A stretch of DNA of 32,643 nucleotides from Candidatus Gastranaerophilales bacterium (GTDB lineage: Bacteria > Cyanobacteriota > Vampirovibrionia > Gastranaerophilales > Gastranaerophilaceae). The stretch is taken from assembly GCA_017467305.1 (NCBI GenBank), contig JAFTSM010000053.1, positions 1 to 32,643 of the forward strand, in the 5' to 3' direction. Under the pieces are notes generated by a model. That model had not been told where the DNA came from. It made no database searches and worked only from the letters and a program-made list of their open reading frames with translations. The position numbers were made by a program, and so were the translations under genes. Each line of letters begins with the position of its first letter. Position 1 is the stretch's first letter. This document shows positions 15,247 through 22,787 of this stretch, in pieces.

Positions 15247-16257
15247 ATGTTTATATTTGATGAAAAATTTGTTAGTAAAAAAGAAGGGCATTATTATAGT
15301 TGTCCTTGGATTGAACATGGATTGGTTTTCTTTGAATACAAATTAGCTATGTGTTGTAATTGTGGTCATTCAAATAGTGCTCAGCCCTTAGTTAGAAATA
15401 ATTTTACTGGTCAAAAAATTGAATGGGAACGTATTTTTAAAGTAAAAGAAATGTATAGGCGTTTTCATAAAAAAGGTAAAATTCATAAAGGATGTATTTC
15501 CTGCCCATATCTTCAAGAAGCTAAGTGGGATGAGAGTAAGTATATTGATAACTTGTATATTAGCCATTGGACACAATGTAATTCAAAATGTATTTATTGT
15601 TATGCTACACAAAAACCAGATGAGTTTGAAGTTCATCAGATGTATCATGTATTCCCTTTTATAAAAGATATGTTTGAAAAAGGAATTTTGCGTCCAGGTG
15701 GTCAAATTGCATTTGGTGGTGGTGAACCAACTCTATTAGATGAATTTGAAGATATTGTTACGTACTTGTTAGATAACTTCTTTTGGGGAATTAGAGTTCA
15801 TTCTTCTGGAATAAAATATAGTCCAGCTTTAGCTCGTGCTATAGAAGAAATAAGGGGTTATGTTGTTGTTTCTGTTGATTCTGGTTCACCAGAAGTATTT
15901 GAGAAAGTTAAGCGAGTCCCTGCATATGATAAAGTGCGTGAAACAATCAGAAAATATGCTTTAAAAACTAATTTTATCGGTAGATATTTAGTTGGTGCAA
16001 AATATATTATTATTCCTGGAATAAATGATACGATTGAAGAAATTGAAAAATGGCTAAAAGCCAATTATGATGCTGGTATTTATACAACTGTTATTGATAT
16101 TGAAGAAAGTTGGTATCTTACAAATAGAGGGAAAGTACCTAAGTATATTATTGATTTGATTAAATATGTAGAAAAACGTTCGAAGCAATTAAATACCAAT
16201 TTTGAACTTTATGAGCGTGTTCAAAATTTGTTAAATGATGTAAATATGAAAAAATAG
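15247..16257 (+). CDS. Radical SAM protein with N-terminal cysteine module (paralog 4)
   Basis: 336 residues from ATG 15247; an in-frame TTG at 15238, directly after the previous stop, would add three residues. A short extra N-terminus precedes SCPWIEHG, the equivalent of SCxxxEHG in paralogs 1 and 2. The CC pair follows (MCCNCGHSN, with a third Cys as in paralog 1), then CISC, CNSKCIYC, AFGGGEPTLLDEFED, KYIIIPGIND, DIEESWY and ELYERVQNL. It is therefore a canonical family member and most similar to paralog 1. It is the last gene of the rightward operon; the intergenic palindromic repeat begins within about 25 nt of its stop. Confidence 0.85.
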   Translation: MFIFDEKFVSKKEGHYYSCPWIEHGLVFFEYKLAMCCNCGHSNSAQPLVRNNFTGQKIEWERIFKVKEMYRRFHKKGKIHKGCISCPYLQEAKWDESKYIDNLYISHWTQCNSKCIYCYATQKPDEFEVHQMYHVFPFIKDMFEKGILRPGGQIAFGGGEPTLLDEFEDIVTYLLDNFFWGIRVHSSGIKYSPALARAIEEIRGYVVVSVDSGSPEVFEKVKRVPAYDKVRETIRKYALKTNFIGRYLVGAKYIIIPGINDTIEEIEKWLKANYDAGIYTTVIDIEESWYLTNRGKVPKYIIDLIKYVEKRSKQLNTNFELYERVQNLLNDVNMKK

Positions 16258-16353
16258 TTTTGATATTTATTTTTTTCATATTACATAAATAATATTATAT
16301 GTATGTTATTGCGAAAAAATCTCTGATTTTTGTGGCAATCCAGAGTATATATC

Positions 16354-16510
16354 AAAGGAAATAGAAATCGCGTTCTAGTGCTACGGATAGATAACATCAA
16401 TTTCAGTATAGACACGCAAACTCACTTCGTTCAAACAGTGCGTGTCTTGTCGTTTCTTCAATAAGATGTTATTACTATCCTACGCAAGGAACTTTATTTC
16501 TATTTCCTTT
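16354..16510. repeat. Inner hairpin A (157 bp)
   Basis: Perfect 15-nt terminal arms at 16354-16368 and 16496-16510. The stem continues imperfectly: GGATAG-ATAACATC (from 16385) faces GATGTTATTACTATCC (ending 16480). An inner 8-bp stem GACACGCA (16411-16418) / TGCGTGTC (16439-16446) caps it. Confidence 0.85.
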
Positions 16511-16530
16511 GCCTGATTCAAAAAAATAGT

Positions 16531-16688
16531 AATAAAAAATAAAATACGATAGCATATATTTTTTTCTTTAAGAATACTTAGCAAGGCAACAGCAAGGCGA
16601 AGCGGTTGCGTAGCAACTTTAGCGTAGCTTCTAGCCGAGCTTAGTATTGTAAGAAAACAATATCTAGCAGAATATTTTATTTTTTATT
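16531..16688. repeat. Inner hairpin B (158 bp)
   Basis: Perfect 16-nt AT-only arms at 16531-16546 and 16673-16688. Inside, AATACTTAGC (16573-16582) faces GCTTAGTATT (16639-16648) with one mismatch. GAAGC (16599-16603) faces GCTTC (16627-16631), and GTTGC-GTA-GCAAC (16605-16617) forms a small hairpin. Confidence 0.82.
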
Positions 16689-16779
16689 ATTTTTAAAATT
16701 ATAAAAAATAATCTGGTTTGCCACACTAACGCTCGCAAAGACGTATCCATAATATTATTTATGTAAAATCAAAATTTTT

Positions 16780-17316
16780 TTATTTTATTAGTGCTTGTAC
16801 TTCTTTAAAGTTTGGATGTTTAGAACCTTCTAAAAGTTCAAACAAAACCATTTCTGTAGTAACTATTTGTGCGCCAGCGTGTATAAGTCTTCTAAGTGCA
16901 GCATCTTTATTCGATTCATTTCTTGAACCACAAGCATTTTGTACAACAAAAACTTCATAACCCTCATTTAATAAATCCATAGCTGTTTGTAATACACAAA
17001 TATGAGTTTCTATTCCAAAAAGAATTACTTGTTTTTGACTTAGTAATTTTTTTACGTCATCTTCTTTAAATGCACTAAAAGATGTTTTTTCTACATATTC
17101 TGCATTTGGAAGTGTTTCTTTTATTTCTTGAATAGTAGTACCTAATCCTTTTGGGTATTGTTCTGTAATAACAGTTGGTAGGTTTAGAATTGAAGCTACC
17201 TTTGCTAGCTTAATTGCGTCTGTTTTTACATTTGCATCTTGAAGCATCGCTACAAGTTTTTCTTGCACATCAATGATAAGCATTGTTGCTTCATCTAATT
17301 TAATTGTATTATTCAT
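16780..17316 (-). CDS. Isochorismatase-family cysteine hydrolase
   Basis: 178 residues, the usual length of single-domain members. The catalytic triad is visible: Asp in MLIIDVQEKL, Lys in EKTSFSAF, and Cys in GIETHICVLQTA. The family includes nicotinamidase-, isochorismatase- and YcaC-like enzymes. The lack of a nicotinamidase metal-site pattern and the short length favour a YcaC-like hydrolase of unknown substrate. GGAG precedes the ATG. It starts 14 nt after the stop of the upstream unknown gene, so the pair is probably one transcript. Confidence 0.88.
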   Translation of the reverse strand: MNNTIKLDEATMLIIDVQEKLVAMLQDANVKTDAIKLAKVASILNLPTVITEQYPKGLGTTIQEIKETLPNAEYVEKTSFSAFKEDDVKKLLSQKQVILFGIETHICVLQTAMDLLNEGYEVFVVQNACGSRNESNKDAALRRLIHAGAQIVTTEMVLFELLEGSKHPNFKEVQALIK

Positions 17317-17330
17317 TTTTACTCCAAAAA

Positions 17331-17822
17331 TTAGTATTTAGAAATTTCTTCAAAATATCGTTCAATAGCTTTGTAGCCACCGTAAATTTCACTATCTAAA
17401 TTTACATATCTAGATGCAACAATGAACTTTAGTTCTTTTGCTCTTATTTGAATAATTTCATCTGAATCTGCTTTTAAGTTTTTTTCTAAAGACATTGACC
17501 ATCTTTTTAAGAAGGCAAGTTCTTCATTAATTTGCTTGATTGTTGAATATTCTAATGGGTTAAAATCGTATTTAGCAAGTAATGTCTTTTCTCTGTTGTC
17601 TATTCTTGGTAAAACAACTGGAGTGCCATATATTTTTTTAATAACCATGTAATTGTCTGCTATTCTTCTGTGTGATTCTGGAACTTCACCGCGTGCAAGC
17701 ATTGCAGACATACTTAATGAACTAAATTTATCGTCATCAGAAGATAATGCACTAAGATTTGTGCTTTCTAAAAACAATTTATCGCCATTTATAACTGTAG
17801 TATAAATTTTCCCCATCTCCAT
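17331..17822 (-). CDS. Hypothetical protein, unrecognised
   Basis: 163 residues (157 if the second ATG at 17816, MGKIY, is used). No signal peptide, membrane span or family motif is recognised. The N-terminal third is Ser-rich (SSDDDKFSSLSMSAM). The middle and C-terminal parts look alpha-helical with heptad-like Leu/Ile spacing. The upstream region has TATGAT, a possible -10 on the minus strand, but no good Shine-Dalgarno. It is the first gene of a two-gene unit with the isochorismatase-family hydrolase, which is the only functional clue. Confidence 0.7.
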   Translation of the reverse strand: MEMGKIYTTVINGDKLFLESTNLSALSSDDDKFSSLSMSAMLARGEVPESHRRIADNYMVIKKIYGTPVVLPRIDNREKTLLAKYDFNPLEYSTIKQINEELAFLKRWSMSLEKNLKADSDEIIQIRAKELKFIVASRYVNLDSEIYGGYKAIERYFEEISKY

Positions 17823-17948
17823 AAAACTTATGTTATGTATATCATAATTCTTTGAAAAAATTTTGTCATGGTTTTCAAAGTTTTATTAAGATATTTTGTC
17901 AATTTTTTTACAAAACAAAAATCTTTATATTTATCATTTTTTTTAGAC

Positions 17949-17954
17949 TATAAT
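17949..17954 (+). promoter_or_regulatory. -10 element of mnmG (leaderless candidate)
   Basis: A perfect TATAAT ends exactly 6 nt before the mnmG ATG (17961). No purine-rich ribosome-binding site fits between. Transcription would be expected to start at about the A of the ATG. No good -35 box is visible 17 bp upstream. Confidence 0.5.
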
Positions 17955-17960
17955 TAAATT

Positions 17961-19835
17961 ATGTTTAAGTATGATGTAATAGTAGTAGGTGCGGGACACG
18001 CAGGATGTGAAGCAGCAATGGCAACAGCTAGACTTGGTGCTAAAACATTACTTGCTTCTTTAAACTTAGATAATATTGCACTTATGCCTTGTAACCCAGC
18101 TATTGGTGGTCCAGCAAAGTCTTGTTTGGTTCGAGAAATTGATGCCTTAGGTGGTATTATGGCTGTTGCAGCAGATGCTACCTATATGCAACTTAAAACA
18201 TTAAATTCGTCTAAAGGACCAGCAGTTCGTGCTCTTCGTGCTCAATCTGATAAAAAAGAATATATGCGTTTTGTTCGCAACTTGCTGGAGTCTGAAGAAA
18301 ATCTTTCCTTAAAACAATGTACAATGTCTGAACTTATGGTTGAAAATAACCAAGTTGTAGGTTTAAAAGATGAGTTTGGGCTTGAATATTATGCCCCAGT
18401 TGTAATTTTGACAACTGGTACTTCTCTTGAAGCAAGAATTTGGGTTGGTTTGCAGTATTTAGAATTTGGAAGACTTGGTGAAGCAAGTGCAAAAGGATTA
18501 TCTCCTTCTCTTAAAAAATTGGGTTTTAAGATAGGACGTTTGAAAACTGGTACTCCAGCGAGGGTTGATGCAAGAACAATTGATTTTTCTAAAATGATAG
18601 AACAGCCTGGAGATAAAATTCCTTCATTTTTCTCTTTTTTACCAAATAGACCAATAAGACCACAATATCCTTGTTATTTAACCAGAACAACTTCAAAAAC
18701 ACACGAAATTATTAAAGCGAACCTTGATAAATCACCTATGTATTCTGGATTAATACACGGTGTTGGTCCAAGATATTGTCCTTCTATAGAAGATAAAGTT
18801 ATTAGATTTGTGCATAATCCTTCTCATCATATTTTTATTGAGCCAGAAGGTAAAGATACATATGAAATGTATGTACAAGGTTTTTCAACAAGCTTACCAG
18901 CGCCGGTTCAATTAGATATGTTGCGTTCTTTACCAGGTTTAGAAAACGTACATGTTATGAAACCAGCGTATGCAGTTGAATATGATTATGTTCCTGCTGT
19001 TCAATTGACTCATTCTTTAATGACTAAGCAAGTAAAAGGTTTATTCTGTGCTGGTCAAATTAATGGTACATCTGGTTATGAAGAGGCTGCGGCACAAGGT
19101 CTGTTAGCTGGTATTAATGCTATCAAATATCTTCAAAATAAAGATATGATTACTTTATCAAGAGAGTCTTCTTATCTTGGAACTTTAGTTGATGACTTGG
19201 TAACTAAAGATATTGATGAGCCATATAGAATGTTGACATCACGTTCTGAATATAGATTGCTTTTAAGACAAGATAATGCTGATGAACGTTTAACTAAAAT
19301 TGGTTATGATGCTGGTTTGATTAGTGAAGAACGTTATCAATCTTTCTTGAATAAACAACAATCTATTGAAAATGAAATTGTTAGAATGTTAGAAACTAAA
19401 ATTTCTCCTTCTGATAAGGTGAACAAGGTTCTTGAAAAATATGGTGAACATATTGATAGAGGTTTAAAACTTGCTGAGCTCATCAAACGTCCTAATATTA
19501 CGTATGAGACCTTAATTGATGCTGATGAAAGTACTAAAAAACTTGCTTTAACTCGTGATGTATATGAACAAGTTGAAGTTAAAATTAAATATGAGGGCTA
19601 TATAAAACGTCAAATACAGCAAGTAGGAATGTCTGATAAATTAGAAAAAATTAGAATACCTGCTGATATTGATTATAGTAAAATTCAACATATTTCAACT
19701 GAAACTAGAGATAAGCTTGCAAAAATTCGTCCAGTTACATTAGGTCAAGCTTCAAGAATTGGTGGGGTTAAACCAGCAGATATTTCCGTGTTGATGGTTA
19801 TGATTGAAACACACCAATTAAAATCTAAAGGCTAA
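17961..19835 (+). CDS. mnmG: tRNA uridine-5-carboxymethylaminomethyl modification enzyme MnmG
   Basis: 624 residues, normal for the family. With MnmE it modifies the wobble uridine of tRNAs. The FAD-binding dinucleotide fold is at the N-terminus (VVGAGHAGCEAA, Gly10-x-Gly12-x2-Gly15). Other family stretches are MPCNPAIGGPAKS, LKTGTPAR, AGQINGTSGYEEAAAQGL and LTSRSEYRLLLRQDNAD. The C-terminal helical domain ends in the conserved ...RPVTLGQASRIGGVKPADIS. MnmE is not in the window. The stop overlaps the convergent MCE gene by 4 nt (CTAA). Confidence 0.97.
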   Translation: MFKYDVIVVGAGHAGCEAAMATARLGAKTLLASLNLDNIALMPCNPAIGGPAKSCLVREIDALGGIMAVAADATYMQLKTLNSSKGPAVRALRAQSDKKEYMRFVRNLLESEENLSLKQCTMSELMVENNQVVGLKDEFGLEYYAPVVILTTGTSLEARIWVGLQYLEFGRLGEASAKGLSPSLKKLGFKIGRLKTGTPARVDARTIDFSKMIEQPGDKIPSFFSFLPNRPIRPQYPCYLTRTTSKTHEIIKANLDKSPMYSGLIHGVGPRYCPSIEDKVIRFVHNPSHHIFIEPEGKDTYEMYVQGFSTSLPAPVQLDMLRSLPGLENVHVMKPAYAVEYDYVPAVQLTHSLMTKQVKGLFCAGQINGTSGYEEAAAQGLLAGINAIKYLQNKDMITLSRESSYLGTLVDDLVTKDIDEPYRMLTSRSEYRLLLRQDNADERLTKIGYDAGLISEERYQSFLNKQQSIENEIVRMLETKISPSDKVNKVLEKYGEHIDRGLKLAELIKRPNITYETLIDADESTKKLALTRDVYEQVEVKIKYEGYIKRQIQQVGMSDKLEKIRIPADIDYSKIQHISTETRDKLAKIRPVTLGQASRIGGVKPADISVLMVMIETHQLKSKG

Positions 19836-20653
19836 TTACAATTATCTTTAATTGGTTTCCCGAACATAAGTTTTAAAATTCCCATTCTTTTTTTTAGAGT
19901 GTTTTTTACTCCGTGTGTTATTTCTTTTCCATCACAAGCTATTGAATTTATTATTGGAATTGTTGTTTCATTTATTTGTTCTGTAATTTTACTAATGTTT
20001 TCTGTTGTTTCTTCAATATTTTTTAGTGAAGTATTTATTTCATCTCCAGAAACTGAATTATTTAATTTTGATGACATTTTTTCTAGGTTATTAGTAGTTT
20101 TTGCTAGATTTGATGTTGCTGTTTTAATATCATTTCTTGAAGCATTTATAATATCACTAACTTCTAAAAAGATATTATTTAAATTTTGAATTGCTATATT
20201 TGCTGATCCTATTAATGAGCTTGTTTCATCAATAATTTCATCTACATCATTTTCGTCGATTGTTTCATTTAAAATACTATTTATATCCTTAGAAATATAT
20301 CCTTTTATTTCATCATAGTTTTTTATTTTCTTTAATGTAGGTGCTTCTGGATACATTAAACTGATGTATTCTTTTGTTTTATTTCTTTTAATTCTTGCAA
20401 CTATATTATTGGGTAAATTTATATTATGTGGTTTTATTTTAACTTTTAGATATGTATGAAGATAATTTTCATCTGGGTATATTTTTGTAGTTTTTCCTAC
20501 TTTAAATCCCTTGTAGTAGACATTCATTTGTCTTTCAAATGGTTCTAAATCTTCAAACTTTACAACTATATTTAAGTAAGCGAATTTATTGTAAAGCAAA
20601 AATCCAATTAAACCTATTGTTATTAATAAAATTATTATGTAAATCTTGTTCAT
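19832..20653 (-). CDS. MCE/MlaD-domain protein (lipid transport substrate-binding type), orphan
   Basis: 273 residues. One N-terminal membrane anchor (about residues 4-22, IYIIILLITIGLIGFLLY) is followed by an MCE-type beta domain (VVKFEDLEPFERQMNVYYKGFKVGKTTKI...). A long helical tail with repeated Asn/Ser/Thr heptads (about 130-245) is typical of MCE proteins that form hexameric tunnels. Family members bring lipids between membranes with an MlaE permease and MlaF ATPase, but neither is next to it here. It is downstream of the SDR gene on the same strand. TTTAAT ends 6 nt before the ATG with no Shine-Dalgarno. Confidence 0.78.
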   Translation of the reverse strand: MNKIYIIILLITIGLIGFLLYNKFAYLNIVVKFEDLEPFERQMNVYYKGFKVGKTTKIYPDENYLHTYLKVKIKPHNINLPNNIVARIKRNKTKEYISLMYPEAPTLKKIKNYDEIKGYISKDINSILNETIDENDVDEIIDETSSLIGSANIAIQNLNNIFLEVSDIINASRNDIKTATSNLAKTTNNLEKMSSKLNNSVSGDEINTSLKNIEETTENISKITEQINETTIPIINSIACDGKEITHGVKNTLKKRMGILKLMFGKPIKDNCN

Positions 20654-20659
20654 AATTTT

Positions 20660-20665
20660 ATTAAA
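20660..20665 (-). promoter_or_regulatory. Possible -10 element of the MCE gene (leaderless candidate)
   Basis: On the minus strand TTTAAT is followed by AAAATT and then the ATG at 20653, the same 6-nt spacing seen at mnmG and yraN. The surrounding sequence is almost pure A/T, so chance is a real possibility. Confidence 0.3.
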
Positions 20666-20713
20666 TAAAATATGTTCAATAAAAAATATTAGAAACTTAG
20701 GTATAAAAAAGTA

Positions 20714-21559
20714 TTATTTTATTCTGTTAAGATTAAACTTTATTATAGAATTTCTTGTTTTTTCTGGAATAAATTTGCAGAATAAATCAAATAAGTTTGC
20801 TTTTAATCCAACATTATAAGTTGATTTTGGATTTTTCTTGCTTATAACTTCTAAAATTTTATCAACTACTTTATATATTTCTATACCTTTTTTATTATTT
20901 TGAAGTGCATTTCTTTCTAAATAAGAAATTTCATTATAATATTTACCAATAGCTGCATCATTTATAGTTGATAAGTTCTCGTGAGCTTTTTTAACTGATT
21001 TATTCCATATTGGAGTTTTAATTGATGCTGGTTTTATTGATATTACTTTTATATTGTCTTTGTTTTCTAATGCAAAGCTGTTAAAAAGAATATCCATTGC
21101 TCTTTTTGAAGCACAGTATGGTGAAATATATGGGAATGTGCCATGTGAAGCCATTGAACTTATGTTTATAACTTTTCCGTCTTTTAATAGTGGCATAAAT
21201 TTTTGTGTAACTGCAATTGCACCAAAAGTATTAACATCAAACTGTTCTTTTAGTTTTTTAATATCAAGCAACTCAATTGGTCCAGCAATAACTATTCCGG
21301 CATTGTTTATTAATACATCTAGTTTTTTTGTATTTTTTAGCACAAACCAAAACGCTTTATCAATACTAGCTGGGTTTGTAATGTCTATATAAACACCAGT
21401 AATATTTGGGTTTAGTTTTTCTAGTTCTTGTTTATCTACTTTTCTTCTGACACCAGCAAATACTTTATGACCTTCTTTTGCAAGTCTTACTGCTGTTTCT
21501 CTACCAATACCAGATGATGTCCCAGTTATTAAAATTATTTTTTTATTTTTATTGTTCAT
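20714..21559 (-). CDS. Short-chain dehydrogenase/reductase (SDR)
   Basis: 281-residue classical SDR. The Rossmann cofactor motif is TGTSSGIGRE near the N-terminus, with NNAGI at about residue 90. The catalytic Ser is in INISSMASHG and the Tyr-x3-Lys in SPYCASKRA. PASIKTPIW follows. A basic residue after the second strand (AGVRRK) favours NADPH. Substrate cannot be told. GAGGT precedes the ATG. It is divergent from yraN, with about 40 bp between start codons. Confidence 0.9.
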   Translation of the reverse strand: MNNKNKKIILITGTSSGIGRETAVRLAKEGHKVFAGVRRKVDKQELEKLNPNITGVYIDITNPASIDKAFWFVLKNTKKLDVLINNAGIVIAGPIELLDIKKLKEQFDVNTFGAIAVTQKFMPLLKDGKVINISSMASHGTFPYISPYCASKRAMDILFNSFALENKDNIKVISIKPASIKTPIWNKSVKKAHENLSTINDAAIGKYYNEISYLERNALQNNKKGIEIYKVVDKILEVISKKNPKSTYNVGLKANLFDLFCKFIPEKTRNSIIKFNLNRIK

Positions 21560-21585
21560 AATACCTCTTTTTTATCATGAAATTT

Positions 21586-21594
21586 TGTTATAAT
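21586..21594 (+). promoter_or_regulatory. Extended -10 promoter of yraN (leaderless candidate)
   Basis: TGTTATAAT is a perfect extended -10 (TG-n-TATAAT). It ends 6 nt before the ATG at 21601. A start codon placed at 21577 would put this promoter inside the coding region, which argues for 21601 as the true start. Confidence 0.5.
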
Positions 21595-21600
21595 CAATTT

Positions 21601-21966
21601 ATGAGTTTTAAACATAACATTCAAAAAGGTCGAATTGGTGAAGATATTGCTAAAAAGTATCTTCGAAAATTAGGTTATAAGATTATTGATTCTAATTGGC
21701 ATTATTCCAAAAATGCTGAAATTGATATAATTGCTGAGGATAAAAATACTCTTGTTTTTATTGAGGTTAAAACTCGTTCTTCATTGAATTTTGGTCATCC
21801 TTTTGAAGCAATTAATCATGTTAAAATTAATAAAATTCAGTCTGCAATTCTTGCTTATCTTTCTATATCTGAAAAAAAATACACTTCATATAGATTTGAT
21901 GGTATTGCAATAATTGGATTAAAAAATCCAACTATTGAACACATAAAAAATTTAGGACAGTTTTAA
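21601..21966 (+). CDS. yraN: YraN/UPF0102 family putative endonuclease
   Basis: 121 residues from ATG 21601 (MSFKHN), which matches family length; an ATG at 21577 would add eight atypical residues. The fold is Holliday-junction-resolvase/restriction-endonuclease-like. GRIGEDIAKKYLRKLGYKI leads to the active-site pattern: Glu and Asp in NAEIDIIAED and E-x-K in VFIEVKTRS. Function in cells is poorly defined; a DNA repair or uptake role has been suggested for relatives. The stop overlaps the convergent surE stop by 4 nt. Confidence 0.92.
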   Translation: MSFKHNIQKGRIGEDIAKKYLRKLGYKIIDSNWHYSKNAEIDIIAEDKNTLVFIEVKTRSSLNFGHPFEAINHVKINKIQSAILAYLSISEKKYTSYRFDGIAIIGLKNPTIEHIKNLGQF

Positions 21967-22754
21967 ATCCAGTCGCAAATATTTTCATAACACAATGCTT
22001 TTTCAAGTTCTGGTCTTGCACTGTCTAGGGTCATTTCAAATGTGATTGGTGTTATTGAAACTTTGTTCCACCTTAGTGCATTTAAGTCAGAATCATCATT
22101 CTCACAGTGTTTAATTAGTTCACCAGCCATCCAGTAGTATACTTTTCCTCTAGGGTCAACACGTTTATCATATTCATCTGTAAACATTTTCCCACCAAGC
22201 CTTGTTATTGCAACACCGGCTAAATCCTCTGACATTAGACCAGGAACATTGATGTTTAGTATTGTTTTTGGTGGAAATTTAAAATCGTCAATTTTGTGTA
22301 AGAATTTTGCGATAAACTTTGCTACATTTTCAAATAATTCTGGTTCTGATGACATACTTGCTAGTGAAACTGCAATACTAGGATATCCCATCATTGCGCC
22401 TTCCATTGCACAACTTACAGTTCCAGAATATAAAATATCTGAACCTAGATTTGGACCATGATTTATACCAGAAATTATTATGTCTGGTTTTTCTTCTTCA
22501 CTTAATATTGCATTTATACCAATTTTAACGCAATCACCTGGTGTACCGCTTGTTATCCAAATTCTTTTTGCACCAAATTTTGATTCTAATTCTTCAACTC
22601 TTATTGGTGTATGGAGAGTTAGAGAGTGACCTGCTGCACTTCTTTCTCTATCTGGTGCAACTACATATACGTCATGTTCTTTACTAAGTTCAGTAGTTAG
22701 AGCTTTGATGCCTTCAGCCATTACACCATCATCATTAGAGATAAGTATTTTCAT
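21963..22754 (-). CDS. surE: 5'/3'-nucleotidase SurE
   Basis: 263 residues. The metal site is in ILISNDDGV (Asp-Asp), with Ser/Asn ligands in RSAAGHSLTL and SGINHGPNLGSDILYSGTV. SGTPGDCVKIGI and YPSIAVSL are also typical. The enzyme removes phosphate from nucleoside 5'- or 3'-monophosphates. AAAGGAG precedes the ATG. It begins 33 nt after aroB and is probably the last gene of the aroC-aroK-aroB-surE transcript. Confidence 0.96.
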   Translation of the reverse strand: MKILISNDDGVMAEGIKALTTELSKEHDVYVVAPDRERSAAGHSLTLHTPIRVEELESKFGAKRIWITSGTPGDCVKIGINAILSEEEKPDIIISGINHGPNLGSDILYSGTVSCAMEGAMMGYPSIAVSLASMSSEPELFENVAKFIAKFLHKIDDFKFPPKTILNINVPGLMSEDLAGVAITRLGGKMFTDEYDKRVDPRGKVYYWMAGELIKHCENDDSDLNALRWNKVSITPITFEMTLDSARPELEKALCYENICDWI

Positions 22755-22787
22755 ACTAACTCCTTTCTAACATTTAAAAGCTATATA

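Larger units (their letters stand above)
16281..16766. repeat. Composite palindromic repeat element
   Basis: This gene-free stretch is bounded by 18-nt perfect inverted repeats (16281-16298 and 16749-16766). Just inside each arm, in opposite orientations, are diverged copies of a motif TTGCGA...TGTGGCAA-CCAGA (about 16309-16344 and 16711-16740). Between them stand two separate hairpins, at 16354-16510 and 16531-16688. No ORF or transposase is present. A non-autonomous repeat (MITE-like or dispersed palindromic element) is the likeliest reading. It lies between convergent genes, where it could also affect transcription ends. Confidence 0.8.

Noticed and set aside
12112-15247. A short RiPP-type precursor peptide gene among the radical SAM genes.
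   Set aside because: Gaps are 68, 129, 10 and about 9 nt; none holds a start codon with a ribosome-binding site and a peptide-sized frame.
16258-16779. Insertion sequence with a transposase.
   Set aside because: No frame of useful length exists; the region is only inverted repeats, so at most a non-autonomous element.
16258-16779. tRNA or CRISPR array in the repeat-rich gap.
   Set aside because: No T-arm GGTTCRA motif with a cloverleaf, and the repeats are inverted, not direct with regular spacers.
21577-21600. Upstream ATG start for yraN at 21577.
   Set aside because: It would add eight residues atypical of the family and place a perfect extended -10 promoter inside the coding region.
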